From the NCBI RefSeq assembly GCF_003967355.1, contig NZ_BIFH01000023.1, forward strand, positions 1 through 64,000: DNA of 64,000 nt, written 5' to 3'. Below the pieces are notes generated by a model. It was given only the letters and a program-made list of their open reading frames with translations, had not been told where the DNA came from and ran no database searches. Made by a program: the position numbers and the translations under genes. This document shows, piece by piece, positions 24,481-33,093 of this stretch. This DNA is from Embleya hyalina. GTDB lineage: Bacteria > Actinomycetota > Actinomycetes > Streptomycetales > Streptomycetaceae. The stretch's first letter is position 1. Every line of letters begins with the position of its first letter.

Positions 24481-26037
24481 ATGACCGAGCAGGACGACAC
24501 CATCGCGACCATCACGGCCGGGTACACCTTCACCGGACCCGCGGTGGAGTTGGGCGCCGCCGTCGTCGCGGGCACCGCGCACCCGCGGGCGCAGGTGCGT
24601 GTCCCGCTCGGGGTGCTCAACCGGCACGGGCTGGTCGCGGGCGCGACCGGCACCGGCAAGACCAAGACGCTGCAACTGATCGCGGAGCAGTTGTCGGCGC
24701 AGGGCGTCCCGGTCTTCCTCGCCGACGTCAAGGGCGACCTCTCCGGCATCTCCGCGCCGGGGGAGCCCGGGGAGCGGGTCGCCGCGCGGGCGGCCGAGGT
24801 CGGCCAGGACTGGCAACCGGCCGGATGTCCGGCCGAGTTCTACGCGCTCGGCGGGATCGGTACCGGGGTGCCGATCCGGGCCACGGTCACCGACTTCGGG
24901 CCGACGCTGCTCGCCAAGGTGCTGGACCTGAACGAGACGCAGGAGTCCTCGCTCGGGCTGATCTTCCACTTCGCCGATCAACGCGGTCTGGAACTGGTGG
25001 ATCTGAAGGACCTGCGCGCGGTGATCCAGTACCTGACGGACGATCAGGGCAAGGCGGAGCTCAAGCGGATCGGCGGCCTTTCCGCGGCCACCGCCGGGGT
25101 GATCCTGCGCGCGCTGATCACGCTGGAGAACAACGGCGGCGCGGCGTTCTTCGGCGAACCGGCCTTCGACACCGCCGACCTGCTGCGCACCACCTCCGAC
25201 GGGCACGGCGTGGTCTCGCTGCTCGAACTCGCGGCGGTCCAGGACAAGCCGCAGTTGTTCTCCACCTTCCTGATGTGGCTGCTCGCCGACCTGTTCCACG
25301 ATCTGCCCGAGGTCGGCGACCCGGATCGACCGCGCCTGGTGTTCTTCTTCGACGAGGCGCACCTGCTGTTCACGGGCGCGTCGAAGGCGTTCTCGACCGC
25401 CATCACCCGGACCGTGCGGCTGATCCGGTCGAAGGGCGTGGGAATCTTCTTCGTCACGCAGACGCCGCGCGACGTGCCCGCCGACGTGCTCTCCCAGTTG
25501 GGCAATCGGGTCCAGCACGCGCTGCGCGCCTTCACCCCGGAGGACGCGAAGGCGCTCAAGGCCACCGTGTCCACGTTCCCGCGCTCGTCCTACGACCTGG
25601 ACCAGGTGCTCACCCAGGCGGGCACCGGCGAGGCGGTGGTGACCGTGCTCGGCGACAAGGGCGCGCCGACGCCGGTGGCCTGGACCCGGCTGCGGGCGCC
25701 GCGGTCGCTGATGGCGCCGATCCCGGAGGAGGCGATGCGCACGGCCGCGGCGAACTCGCCGTTGTTCCCCACGTACGGCGTCGCCGTCGACCGCGAGTCG
25801 GCGTTCGAGAAGTTGACGGCGGCCCAGGTCCAGGCCCAGCCGCCCGCGGAACCGGGGACGACGCCCGCGGCCGACGAACCCGCGCGCGGGCGGGCCCGGG
25901 AGGAGAAGCCGAAGCCCGGGATGGTCGAGCAGATGATGGGCAACTCCGCAGTGAAGTCGATGTTGCGCTCGATGGGCACCCAGATCGGCCGGGAGATCAC
26001 CCGCAGCCTGTTCGGCACCGCCCGCCGCAAACGCTGA
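24481..26037 (+). CDS. HerA-like ATPase, DUF853 family
   Basis: 518 residues. Walker A GATGTGKTKT near residue 60, Walker B LVFFFDEAHLLF near residue 300 and a sensor-like FFVTQTPRDVPADVLSQLGNRVQHALRAF block define the HerA/VirB4 helicase-like DUF853 family. The C-terminus (GMVEQMMGNSAVKSMLRSMGTQIGREITRSLFG) is characteristic. It is a ring ATPase of unknown target in most bacteria. ATG at 24481 after GGAGGAGC. Convergent with the AAA/metallopeptidase operon. Confidence 0.92.
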   Translation: MTEQDDTIATITAGYTFTGPAVELGAAVVAGTAHPRAQVRVPLGVLNRHGLVAGATGTGKTKTLQLIAEQLSAQGVPVFLADVKGDLSGISAPGEPGERVAARAAEVGQDWQPAGCPAEFYALGGIGTGVPIRATVTDFGPTLLAKVLDLNETQESSLGLIFHFADQRGLELVDLKDLRAVIQYLTDDQGKAELKRIGGLSAATAGVILRALITLENNGGAAFFGEPAFDTADLLRTTSDGHGVVSLLELAAVQDKPQLFSTFLMWLLADLFHDLPEVGDPDRPRLVFFFDEAHLLFTGASKAFSTAITRTVRLIRSKGVGIFFVTQTPRDVPADVLSQLGNRVQHALRAFTPEDAKALKATVSTFPRSSYDLDQVLTQAGTGEAVVTVLGDKGAPTPVAWTRLRAPRSLMAPIPEEAMRTAAANSPLFPTYGVAVDRESAFEKLTAAQVQAQPPAEPGTTPAADEPARGRAREEKPKPGMVEQMMGNSAVKSMLRSMGTQIGREITRSLFGTARRKR

Positions 26038-26061
26038 CGGACGGGCCGACCGGGGCCGGGC

Positions 26062-27933
26062 TCAGCGGCGCGGCATCTTCGCGAACGCCTCGATCCAGAA
26101 GCGCTGTTTGTCCACCGACTGGCCGACCAGATAGCTGGAGCGCAGCTTGGGCGGCAGGCCGGCGAGCAACTGCGCGACGGTGTCCATGTGTTCGCGCAGC
26201 TGGGACAACTCGGCGTTGGCCAGCACCTGGTGCACGATGTCGGTGTCGTCGGTGCCCTCGCCGGACTCCTCGTTGGCCGCGTCGAGTCGGCGCACCCATT
26301 CGTCGAGGTTGGCCGAGATGTCGCCGAGGCCGGTGGCCGGGTTCTCCGCGAACCTGGCCTCGAGGGCGTTCAGCGCCACGGGCGCGTATTCGCCGTCGCC
26401 GAGGTAGACCTTGGCCATCTCCAGCGGCAGGTCGCGCTGGTGCAGCTTGATCAGCCGCTCCAGGGTGCGCTTGGTGATCCAGTCGCGGCCCTCGTCGTCG
26501 ATGTCGTTCTTCCACCACTCCAGCACCGTCTCGGCGACCGGGCCATAGGTGGCGATCAGCCACTCGTTGGCCGGGATGTCCTCGGGACGGATGGTCAGCG
26601 ACGCGGTGAAGCGGGTGGCCTGCGCGATGTTGTTGCGCGAGACGAGCATCTTGCGGCCGAGGTGGTACGGCGGGTTCTGCAGCGCTATCTGGGCGCGCAG
26701 GCCGGGGATCGGGCGGCCCGCTATGGACCACTCCTGGGTGACCTCCATCAGCTTGGCGAAGGTGGACTTGTCCTTGGGCCGGTTGTATTCGTCCCAGACG
26801 ATCACCTTGGCGCCGGGATCGGTGAACTTGGCCGCCAGCAGGTTCTCCAGCGAGCCGTCGGGGGTGGGCACGGGCGCGCACAGGTCCTCGACGTTGGTGA
26901 CCGGCAGCGAGAAGTAGAGCGGGTCGTGGCCGAGTTCGGCGCGCACCACCTCGCGCACCACCTCGGTCTTGCCGCAGCCGGGCGGACCCTGGATCAGCAC
27001 CGACCAGCGGCGGTGGATCGCCTCGCGGACGATCCGGCGCACCGCGTCGGGGGTCTGGTCGGGGTTGCGCACGCCCAGGCCGGAGGCGATCCGGTCCAGC
27101 ACCTCGTCGGTGCGGTCCGGGCCGGGGGAGCCGTCCTTCTTGGTCTCGGTCAGCGCCAGCCGCTCGCCGTTGACCAGCGGCAGCCCCCACACCGGCGGGA
27201 AGCCGGCCAGCGCGCAGTCGATCACGTGCTCCAGCGTGCGCGGGGACATCAGTTGGCGCAGCGCCGGGGACAGGCTGGTCCACACCTGGAAGACCTGGGT
27301 CAGGTCGGTGCCGGCGAAGCGCTCGGCGAGCTTGTAGCGCCACGCGGTGTCGGTCGCGGTGATCTTGACCGTGACCATGCGGTCCAGGATGGCCAGGTCG
27401 GTACGCCGGGTCGCGGTCTCGGCCAGCGACTCGTTGTCGGTGAGGAAGACGCCCACGCAGCCGAGTTCGCGCAGGTCGTGTTCGCCGAGCGTCCAGTTGC
27501 AGGCGATCTGCATGAGTTGGGACTGGATCGTCTCGCCCGCCTGCAACGCGTCGTCGATCAGCAGCACGAAGCGTTTGCCGGGCCGCAGTTGACGCATGAT
27601 CAGCTGACGCAGCACCAGTTCGCCGGTGCGCGTGTCCCGGACCGGCGCGTTGATCAGCAGGTCGTCGGGGGTCAGGTTGGCGGCCGGGACGAAGACCAGG
27701 ACCGTGTCCTCGTGCCGGTCCGGGATGTGGCTGAAGAACGTGGCGGTCTTGCCGATGCCGTGTTCGCCGAAGATCTGCCCGGTCTGGCCGAGGTCGATCA
27801 TCGCGTCGATGAACTCCTCGAGCTTGGACACGCCCTTCCACCCCTTGGGGCGCTCGGGAAAGGTGGCGGTGACCTTCCACTTGGGCTCGGACGCGGGTCG
27901 GCCGGCGCGCGTGGTGTCAGCGGTGATCGTCAT
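26062..27933 (-). CDS. MoxR-like protein with two AAA domains
   Basis: 623 residues. The first P-loop GEHGIGKT (about 52-59) and second GPPGCGKT (about 318-325) each belong to an AAA module; the second keeps VIVWDEYNR (Walker B) and ALQNPPY. MoxR-type ATPases act as chaperones that activate partner proteins with a VWA domain. The next gene encodes just such a partner. The ATG at 27933 has GGAAGGA upstream. Confidence 0.85.
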   Translation of the reverse strand: MTITADTTRAGRPASEPKWKVTATFPERPKGWKGVSKLEEFIDAMIDLGQTGQIFGEHGIGKTATFFSHIPDRHEDTVLVFVPAANLTPDDLLINAPVRDTRTGELVLRQLIMRQLRPGKRFVLLIDDALQAGETIQSQLMQIACNWTLGEHDLRELGCVGVFLTDNESLAETATRRTDLAILDRMVTVKITATDTAWRYKLAERFAGTDLTQVFQVWTSLSPALRQLMSPRTLEHVIDCALAGFPPVWGLPLVNGERLALTETKKDGSPGPDRTDEVLDRIASGLGVRNPDQTPDAVRRIVREAIHRRWSVLIQGPPGCGKTEVVREVVRAELGHDPLYFSLPVTNVEDLCAPVPTPDGSLENLLAAKFTDPGAKVIVWDEYNRPKDKSTFAKLMEVTQEWSIAGRPIPGLRAQIALQNPPYHLGRKMLVSRNNIAQATRFTASLTIRPEDIPANEWLIATYGPVAETVLEWWKNDIDDEGRDWITKRTLERLIKLHQRDLPLEMAKVYLGDGEYAPVALNALEARFAENPATGLGDISANLDEWVRRLDAANEESGEGTDDTDIVHQVLANAELSQLREHMDTVAQLLAGLPPKLRSSYLVGQSVDKQRFWIEAFAKMPRR

Positions 27934-28045
27934 GGTTCCTTCCGGGGGCGGCCGCACGGCGTGCTGTCGCGGAGGGCTTTTCGGCCGGGGGTGTCGGCCG
28001 GCGCGGGCATCGGTCGGCGAGGCGGGTCGGCATCGGCGGCCCCGA

Positions 28046-29494
28046 TCAGTGGTCGCCGGTGAGGACGCGGTGGCAGTCCATGGGCGGGTCGTGCCGCTCG
28101 GGCCAGTCGTCGCCGCCCTCGGTGATCAGCCAGATCCACTTGTCGGGGTCGGCGGGGGTGATCGGCGGCGCGTAGCCGTCGGTGAGCATCACCACCGCGT
28201 CCACCGATTCCTCGAACCGGCCCGATCCCTCGATCGTCAGTCGGCCCTCGACGTAGTCGGCGACGTTTTGGAAGTTGGTGCCCCCGCCGCCCAGCACCCG
28301 CTCGCCCGGCTTGAACGGCATCACCGTGCCGTCGAAGCTGAGCCAGTGCGTCTCCACGCCCTCGGCCTTGCCGACCAGTTCGGTCAACCAGGCCACCACC
28401 TGGTCGGGCATCGAGCCCGAGGTGTCGTAGGCGATCACCACGACCTTGGTGCGCTCCAGACCGCGTCGGGCGAGCATCGGGTCGTGGCCGAGCGCGGCGA
28501 GCAGCGCGCCGCGCTTTTTCGGATAGACCAGCCGCTCGCCCTCGCGCAGCTTGGAGGCGAGCACGTCGACCAGCCACTGCTGCCACCACTCGACCCGACG
28601 GGTGCGCTGGGTCTCGCCGCGCAGGAAGCCGGCCCCCAGATCGCCCCAGAGCTTGGAGGTGCGGTCGGTGGCGCCGTCGGTGCGGGAGAGCAGGTCGAGC
28701 AACTCCCGCCGGGCCAGCCGCTCGCCCCGCCGCGCCGCCAGCAGCACGCTGCGCAGCACCTCCGAGGCCACCCGGTCGACCGTCTCGCCGTCCATGCCGT
28801 CGTGGAGTCCGGTGCCCTCGCCCAGGATCACGTGTACGCACAGCGGCGGCGGGACCGGCGGGTGCTTCATCCGCTTGAGTTCGGCGTAGACCGTCGCGTC
28901 GGTGTCCACGAAGTCGTCGTAGGGCAGCGACTCCAGGCCCTGGTCCCGGAGGTCCTCGACGTAGGCGCGGTGGATCTCGCGCGGGTCGATGCCGGTCGGC
29001 TCGCCGATCTGCGCGCCGGTGTCCGGGTCGGTGCGCCGCACGATCGGCAGCGACGTGCGGCCCAGGCGGGTCATCGCGACGTGGTTGATGGTCACCTCGG
29101 CGGCGAGCGTGAACACCGGGTCGGCGCGCAGGTCGGCCTCGGCGAACAGGTGCCGCTGGATCAGGTGTCGGGCCTCGTGGAAGAGCACGAACTTGACGCC
29201 GTCCAGGCCCAGGTCGCAGAAGAACCGCGGGTTGTAGAGCAGCAGGCAGGTGCCGTCGCCGGAGGCCATCACGGCGGCCGTGTCGATCGCGGTGGTCGGG
29301 ATGTGGTGGTGGCACTTGGTGTACAACCACGAGGCGATGACCGACAGTTCCATGCCGAAGTCGAGCAGCGCCTCTTCCTTGAGCTTGCGGGCCCGCGCGA
29401 TCACCTCGTCGTCGGCCGGTCGCCACGCCTCCAGCGCCCGACGGTCGGTCAGGCTCACGATCGGTGCCTGCGGGGCACGTTCGCCGTACGCCAC
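28046..29494 (-). CDS. putative metallopeptidase with VWA-like domain
   Basis: 482 residues. The N-terminal half holds LFHEARHLIQRH, an HExxH-like zinc site (HEARH) of the DUF2201 metallopeptidase-like family. The C-terminal half holds VVVIAYDTSGSMPDQVVAWLTELV (DxSGS MIDAS core) and VMLTDGYAPP, a VWA-like fold. Start GTG 29494 lies eight bases after GGAGG. It is upstream of the MoxR-like gene in the same direction (112-base gap), making a classical ATPase plus VWA substrate pair. Confidence 0.85.
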   Translation of the reverse strand: MAYGERAPQAPIVSLTDRRALEAWRPADDEVIARARKLKEEALLDFGMELSVIASWLYTKCHHHIPTTAIDTAAVMASGDGTCLLLYNPRFFCDLGLDGVKFVLFHEARHLIQRHLFAEADLRADPVFTLAAEVTINHVAMTRLGRTSLPIVRRTDPDTGAQIGEPTGIDPREIHRAYVEDLRDQGLESLPYDDFVDTDATVYAELKRMKHPPVPPPLCVHVILGEGTGLHDGMDGETVDRVASEVLRSVLLAARRGERLARRELLDLLSRTDGATDRTSKLWGDLGAGFLRGETQRTRRVEWWQQWLVDVLASKLREGERLVYPKKRGALLAALGHDPMLARRGLERTKVVVIAYDTSGSMPDQVVAWLTELVGKAEGVETHWLSFDGTVMPFKPGERVLGGGGTNFQNVADYVEGRLTIEGSGRFEESVDAVVMLTDGYAPPITPADPDKWIWLITEGGDDWPERHDPPMDCHRVLTGDH

Positions 29495-29633
29495 GTCCGT
29501 CACCTCCCCTCGGTGTCCCTCGATGATCCCAGTGCCGACCGACACCCGCTCGGGTGGTCCGGACACCGCCGTCGGTTCCACATTGTGGGCCGGACCGGGG
29601 GCGAGGGTCAGCGGGTTTTCCCGCGTTCGCGCC

Positions 29634-30428
29634 TCACCCGGCGGCGATGAACTCGCGGACCCTCGCGACGAACTCGTCCTGCTTCTCGAACATCACCACG
29701 TGTCCGGCGTCGATCTCGACGTACGAGCCGCCCGCGATCGCATCGTGCAGGGCCCGGCTGTGCTCCACCGGGATGGTGGCGTCCCGCGCGCAGCCGACGA
29801 CCAGCGTCCGGGTCCGGATCAGCGGCAGCAGCGGGCGGATGTCGAGGGCCACGGCGAAGTCCACGTGCCGCAGCGTGCCCGGGGTCGGCGTCATGTTGTG
29901 CGTCATCGCCTCGACCGCGTCGCGACCGATCGAGTTCAGGAAGCCCCGGGCGAAGCCGGTCATCGTCACGAACCGGGAGAACGACTCGGCGTCGGTGTCC
30001 CCGAGCCGCCGCCACAGCGCGAAGGTGTTGCGCAGGTATTCGTCGCCCTCGGTGTACGCCCACCCGGCGACCAGGATCAGCCGGTGCACCAGGTCCGGCC
30101 GCAGCGCGGCGACCGCGGCGACCACGGCCGCGCCCATCGAGAAGCCGAGCAGGTCCACGGGGCCGAGGTCGGCGTCCTCGATCACCGCGATCACCTGGCC
30201 GGTCAGGATCTCGACGGTCAGTTCCCCGCCGTCGTCGACGGTGGCGTCGGTCCCGGACAGGTCCACCGCGATGACCACCCGGTCCCCGTCCAGCAGGGGG
30301 GCGGTGGAGCCCCAGGTCACCGGCGCCCCCACGGACCCGACCCCGTGGACGAGCAGCAGCGCGGGGCCGGTGCCGGAACCGGAGACGGCGTAGTGGACCT
30401 GGGCGTCGGCGACCTTGACGACGGGCAT
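29634..30428 (-). CDS. alpha/beta hydrolase
   Basis: 264 residues with oxyanion HGVGSVG, nucleophile elbow GFSMGAA, acid in CARDATIP and catalytic His in DAGHVVMFE. Broad family of esterases, lactonases and related enzymes; the substrate is not predictable. Divergent from the HTH regulator gene, which may control it. Confidence 0.85.
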   Translation of the reverse strand: MPVVKVADAQVHYAVSGSGTGPALLLVHGVGSVGAPVTWGSTAPLLDGDRVVIAVDLSGTDATVDDGGELTVEILTGQVIAVIEDADLGPVDLLGFSMGAAVVAAVAALRPDLVHRLILVAGWAYTEGDEYLRNTFALWRRLGDTDAESFSRFVTMTGFARGFLNSIGRDAVEAMTHNMTPTPGTLRHVDFAVALDIRPLLPLIRTRTLVVGCARDATIPVEHSRALHDAIAGGSYVEIDAGHVVMFEKQDEFVARVREFIAAG

Positions 30429-30587
30429 GGCGAGCTCCTTCACGAAACGGCGGGGTGTCGAGCGACGTCGGGCATCGGCTCCGACCCCTCGAACTCTGCC
30501 GCCGGGGCCTCGGACCCGGGAGAGCATCGCCGACCCTGGGATCGGCGGTCCCAGTCTGCGGACGCGGCGATGCGCGACGATGGGCGC

Positions 30588-31439
30588 ATGAAGATTGTTC
30601 GGGACCAGCTCGCCGACTTCCTGCGGCGCTCCCGGGAGCGGGTCTCGCCCCGGGAGGCGGGGCTGCCCGCCGGGCCTCGGCGGCGTACGCCCGGCCTGCG
30701 GCGGGAGGAGGTGGCGCAGCTCGCCGGGATGTCGGCCGACTACTACATCCGCCTGGAGCAGGCCCGCGGGCCGCAGCCGTCCACGCAGATGCTCGGCGCG
30801 CTGGCCCGGGCGTTGCGGTTGAGCGACGACGAGCGGGATCACCTGTACCTGCTGGCCGGGCATCGCCCGCCCGCGGCGCGGACCGCCGGCGACGAGGTGG
30901 CGCCGGCGCTGCTGCATCTGCTGGACCGGTTGGACGCCACGCCCGCGCAGGTGCTCGACGACCTTGGTGACGTGTTGGCCCAGAACGCGATGGCGCGGGC
31001 CCTGCTCGGCGGGGTGTGTACGGTCTCGGAGCACGGCCGCAACGTGGTGTGGCGGTGGTTCGGCGACGACCGGCAGCGGGCCGCGTATCCGGCCGAGGAG
31101 CACGAGTACTACAGCCGGCTGCACGTGGCCGACCTGCGGGCCGCCGCCGCGCACCGGCCGCACGACGCGGCGGTGACTCGGCTGGTGAGCCGGTTGCGCG
31201 AGGCCAGTGACGAGTTCGCCGAGTTGTGGGATCGGCACGAGGTGGCGGTGCGGCGGCACAGCCGGATGCGGGTGCTGCACCCGGTGCTGGGTTTGGTGGA
31301 GGTGGACTGCCAGGTCCTGATCACCCCCGAGGACAACCGCCGGGTGGTGCTGTACACCCCGCCTCCGGGCGGTGACCTGGCCGATCGGCTGGCTCTGCTG
31401 CGCCGACCGGCGGGCGACGACACCCCGGCGTTCGGCTGA
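30588..31439 (+). CDS. XRE-family regulator with MmyB-type ligand domain
   Basis: 283 residues. HTH_31 region (LADFLRRSRERVSPREAGLPAGPRRRTPGLRREEVAQLAGMSADYYIRLEQARGPQPS) followed by the MmyB-like ligand domain (NVVWRWFGDDRQRAAYPAEEHEYYSRLHVADLRAAAAHRP...). ATG at 30588 encodes MKIVRDQLADF. The divergent alpha/beta hydrolase gene is the probable target. Confidence 0.9.
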   Translation: MKIVRDQLADFLRRSRERVSPREAGLPAGPRRRTPGLRREEVAQLAGMSADYYIRLEQARGPQPSTQMLGALARALRLSDDERDHLYLLAGHRPPAARTAGDEVAPALLHLLDRLDATPAQVLDDLGDVLAQNAMARALLGGVCTVSEHGRNVVWRWFGDDRQRAAYPAEEHEYYSRLHVADLRAAAAHRPHDAAVTRLVSRLREASDEFAELWDRHEVAVRRHSRMRVLHPVLGLVEVDCQVLITPEDNRRVVLYTPPPGGDLADRLALLRRPAGDDTPAFG

Positions 31440-31488
31440 GTCGGCGGCGGCCGGCCCGGCGTGGACCGGGCCGGCGCCGAAGCTCGGG

Positions 31489-32319
31489 TCAGCGGGCGAG
31501 CAGCGCGTTCAGGTCGCCGTACGGGATCGCGTCCGCGAGGCCGGTGTAGGTGCCGCTGTCGTACAGCTCCCGCGCCGCGCGGCGGACCACCGCGTAGGCG
31601 GCCTCGGCGACGGCGGAGCCCAGGCTGACCCGGGCCACGCCGAGCCGGCCGAGTTCGGCGACGTCGGGGGCGCCGGGGCCGACCAGGATGTTGAGCGGGG
31701 CGGTCAGGGACGCGGTGAGCGCGGCGATGGTGGGCGGGTCGATCACGCCGGGCACGAAGATGCCGTCGGCGCCGGCGGCGAGATAGGCGGTCGCCCGGTC
31801 GAGCGTCTCGCGCAGGCGGTCGGCGGGCTCGCCGGTGCCTCGGAGGTAGGTGTCCACCCGGGCGTTGAGGTAGAGCGGGATGTCGGCGGCGTCGGCGGCG
31901 GCCCGCGCGGCGGCGATGCGCTCGGCCTGGTCGGCGATCGGGCGCAGCGGTGTCGGGCCGCCGTGCGAGGCGTCCTCCAGGTTGATCCCGACGGCGCCGG
32001 CGGCGAGCACGCCGCGCACGGTCTCGGCGACGCCGTCCGGGTCGACGCCGAATCCGCTTTCGATGTCGGCGGTGACCGGCACCTCGACCGCGGCGACCAC
32101 CCGGGCGATCAGTTCGAGGGCCCGGTCGCGGCCGAGGAGGTCGCCGTCGGCGGCGCCCAGGCCCCAGGCGACGCCCGCGCTGGTGGTGGCCACCGCGCGG
32201 GCGCCGGCCTCGACGACCAGGCGGGCGCCGGCGGCGTCCCAGACGTTGGCCAGGGCGAGGGGCGCGGAATTCGTGTGCAGGGCGCGGAAGGTCAGGGCGG
32301 TGTCACGCGGGCTCGTCAT
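31489..32319 (-). CDS. isocitrate lyase/PEP mutase family protein
   Basis: 276 residues of the ICL/PEPM superfamily: NVWDAAGARLVVEAGARAVATTSAGVAWGLG, ADIESGFG, GINLEDASHGG and VGPGAPDVAELGRLGVARVSLG. Proteins of this size are usually carbon-carbon lyases or PEP mutase relatives; exact reaction not predictable. It converges on the HTH regulator gene. Confidence 0.88.
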   Translation of the reverse strand: MTSPRDTALTFRALHTNSAPLALANVWDAAGARLVVEAGARAVATTSAGVAWGLGAADGDLLGRDRALELIARVVAAVEVPVTADIESGFGVDPDGVAETVRGVLAAGAVGINLEDASHGGPTPLRPIADQAERIAAARAAADAADIPLYLNARVDTYLRGTGEPADRLRETLDRATAYLAAGADGIFVPGVIDPPTIAALTASLTAPLNILVGPGAPDVAELGRLGVARVSLGSAVAEAAYAVVRRAARELYDSGTYTGLADAIPYGDLNALLAR

Positions 32320-32393
32320 GGTCCCACTCCACCATCCCGACCGGGTCGCGGCCGGCGGTTTTCCGCCGGCATCCCCCTTGGGCGGCGGGGTGC

Positions 32394-32960
32394 CTATCGG
32401 GCCACGCGGGCGCAGATGTCGTCGGTGCCGCCGTGCAGCATGGTCAGGGTCTTGGTGCGGTCGGCGGTGATGTCCAGGATGTACGCGCCGTCGATGGTGT
32501 AGACGCCGCGCGGCAGGGTGCCGCCGTTCGCGCGGAAGGTGGTGAGGACGGGGCCGAGTACCAGCCAGCGTTGGGACCCGTCGAGGCGATACTCGACGAC
32601 GGCGCTGCCGCCGGCGTCGGCGTCGAAGTGGGCGCCGCCGGCGGTATCGGTCACCCGCATGACCAAGGGGCCCTTGTACGCGACCCGCTTCGGGCTGCCG
32701 TCGGGGTGGGTTTCGAGGACACGTTGCACCACCTCGTCGAGGATCGCCTCGGCGTGTACGGGGAAGTCGCAGCGGGCACCGGCCGGGTAGTCGAACGGCG
32801 GTGTGGGCGGGGCGGGTTCCCAGGTGGAGGGGGCCTCGGTCGTTTGGGTGGTCGTGGTCTCGGACGCGGTCGGGGTGGGGTCGGCGGCCGCTGCGGGGGT
32901 CGCGGCGGCGGTGCCGAGGAGGGCGGCAAGTACGGTCAGGGTGACGAAGGTTCGGCGCAT
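32394..32960 (-). CDS. secreted protein of unknown function
   Basis: 188 residues with a Sec signal (MRRTFVTLTVLAALLGTAAATPAAAADPT). A Thr/Pro spacer is followed by a beta-rich domain (CDFPVHAEAILDEVV...GPLVMRVTDTAGG) with two Cys residues likely forming a disulfide. No family recognised. The longer upstream frame is rejected because it would hide the signal peptide. Confidence 0.75.
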   Translation of the reverse strand: MRRTFVTLTVLAALLGTAAATPAAAADPTPTASETTTTQTTEAPSTWEPAPPTPPFDYPAGARCDFPVHAEAILDEVVQRVLETHPDGSPKRVAYKGPLVMRVTDTAGGAHFDADAGGSAVVEYRLDGSQRWLVLGPVLTTFRANGGTLPRGVYTIDGAYILDITADRTKTLTMLHGGTDDICARVAR

Positions 32961-33093
32961 GGGGTTCCTTCGCGAGGTGGGGTCGGGTGCGGTCGGCACG
33001 CCCGATTCGGGTGGCACCGATCCGGGTGGCGCCGCCCAGCCTCGCTCCCCGCGCTGACCGGATTCTCACCACGCGGGCCCGGTGGAGGTGGTC

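Noticed and set aside
24459-26450. Long second frame over the HerA-like gene
   Set aside because: GC-rich shadow frame without motifs; the DUF853 frame carries Walker motifs.
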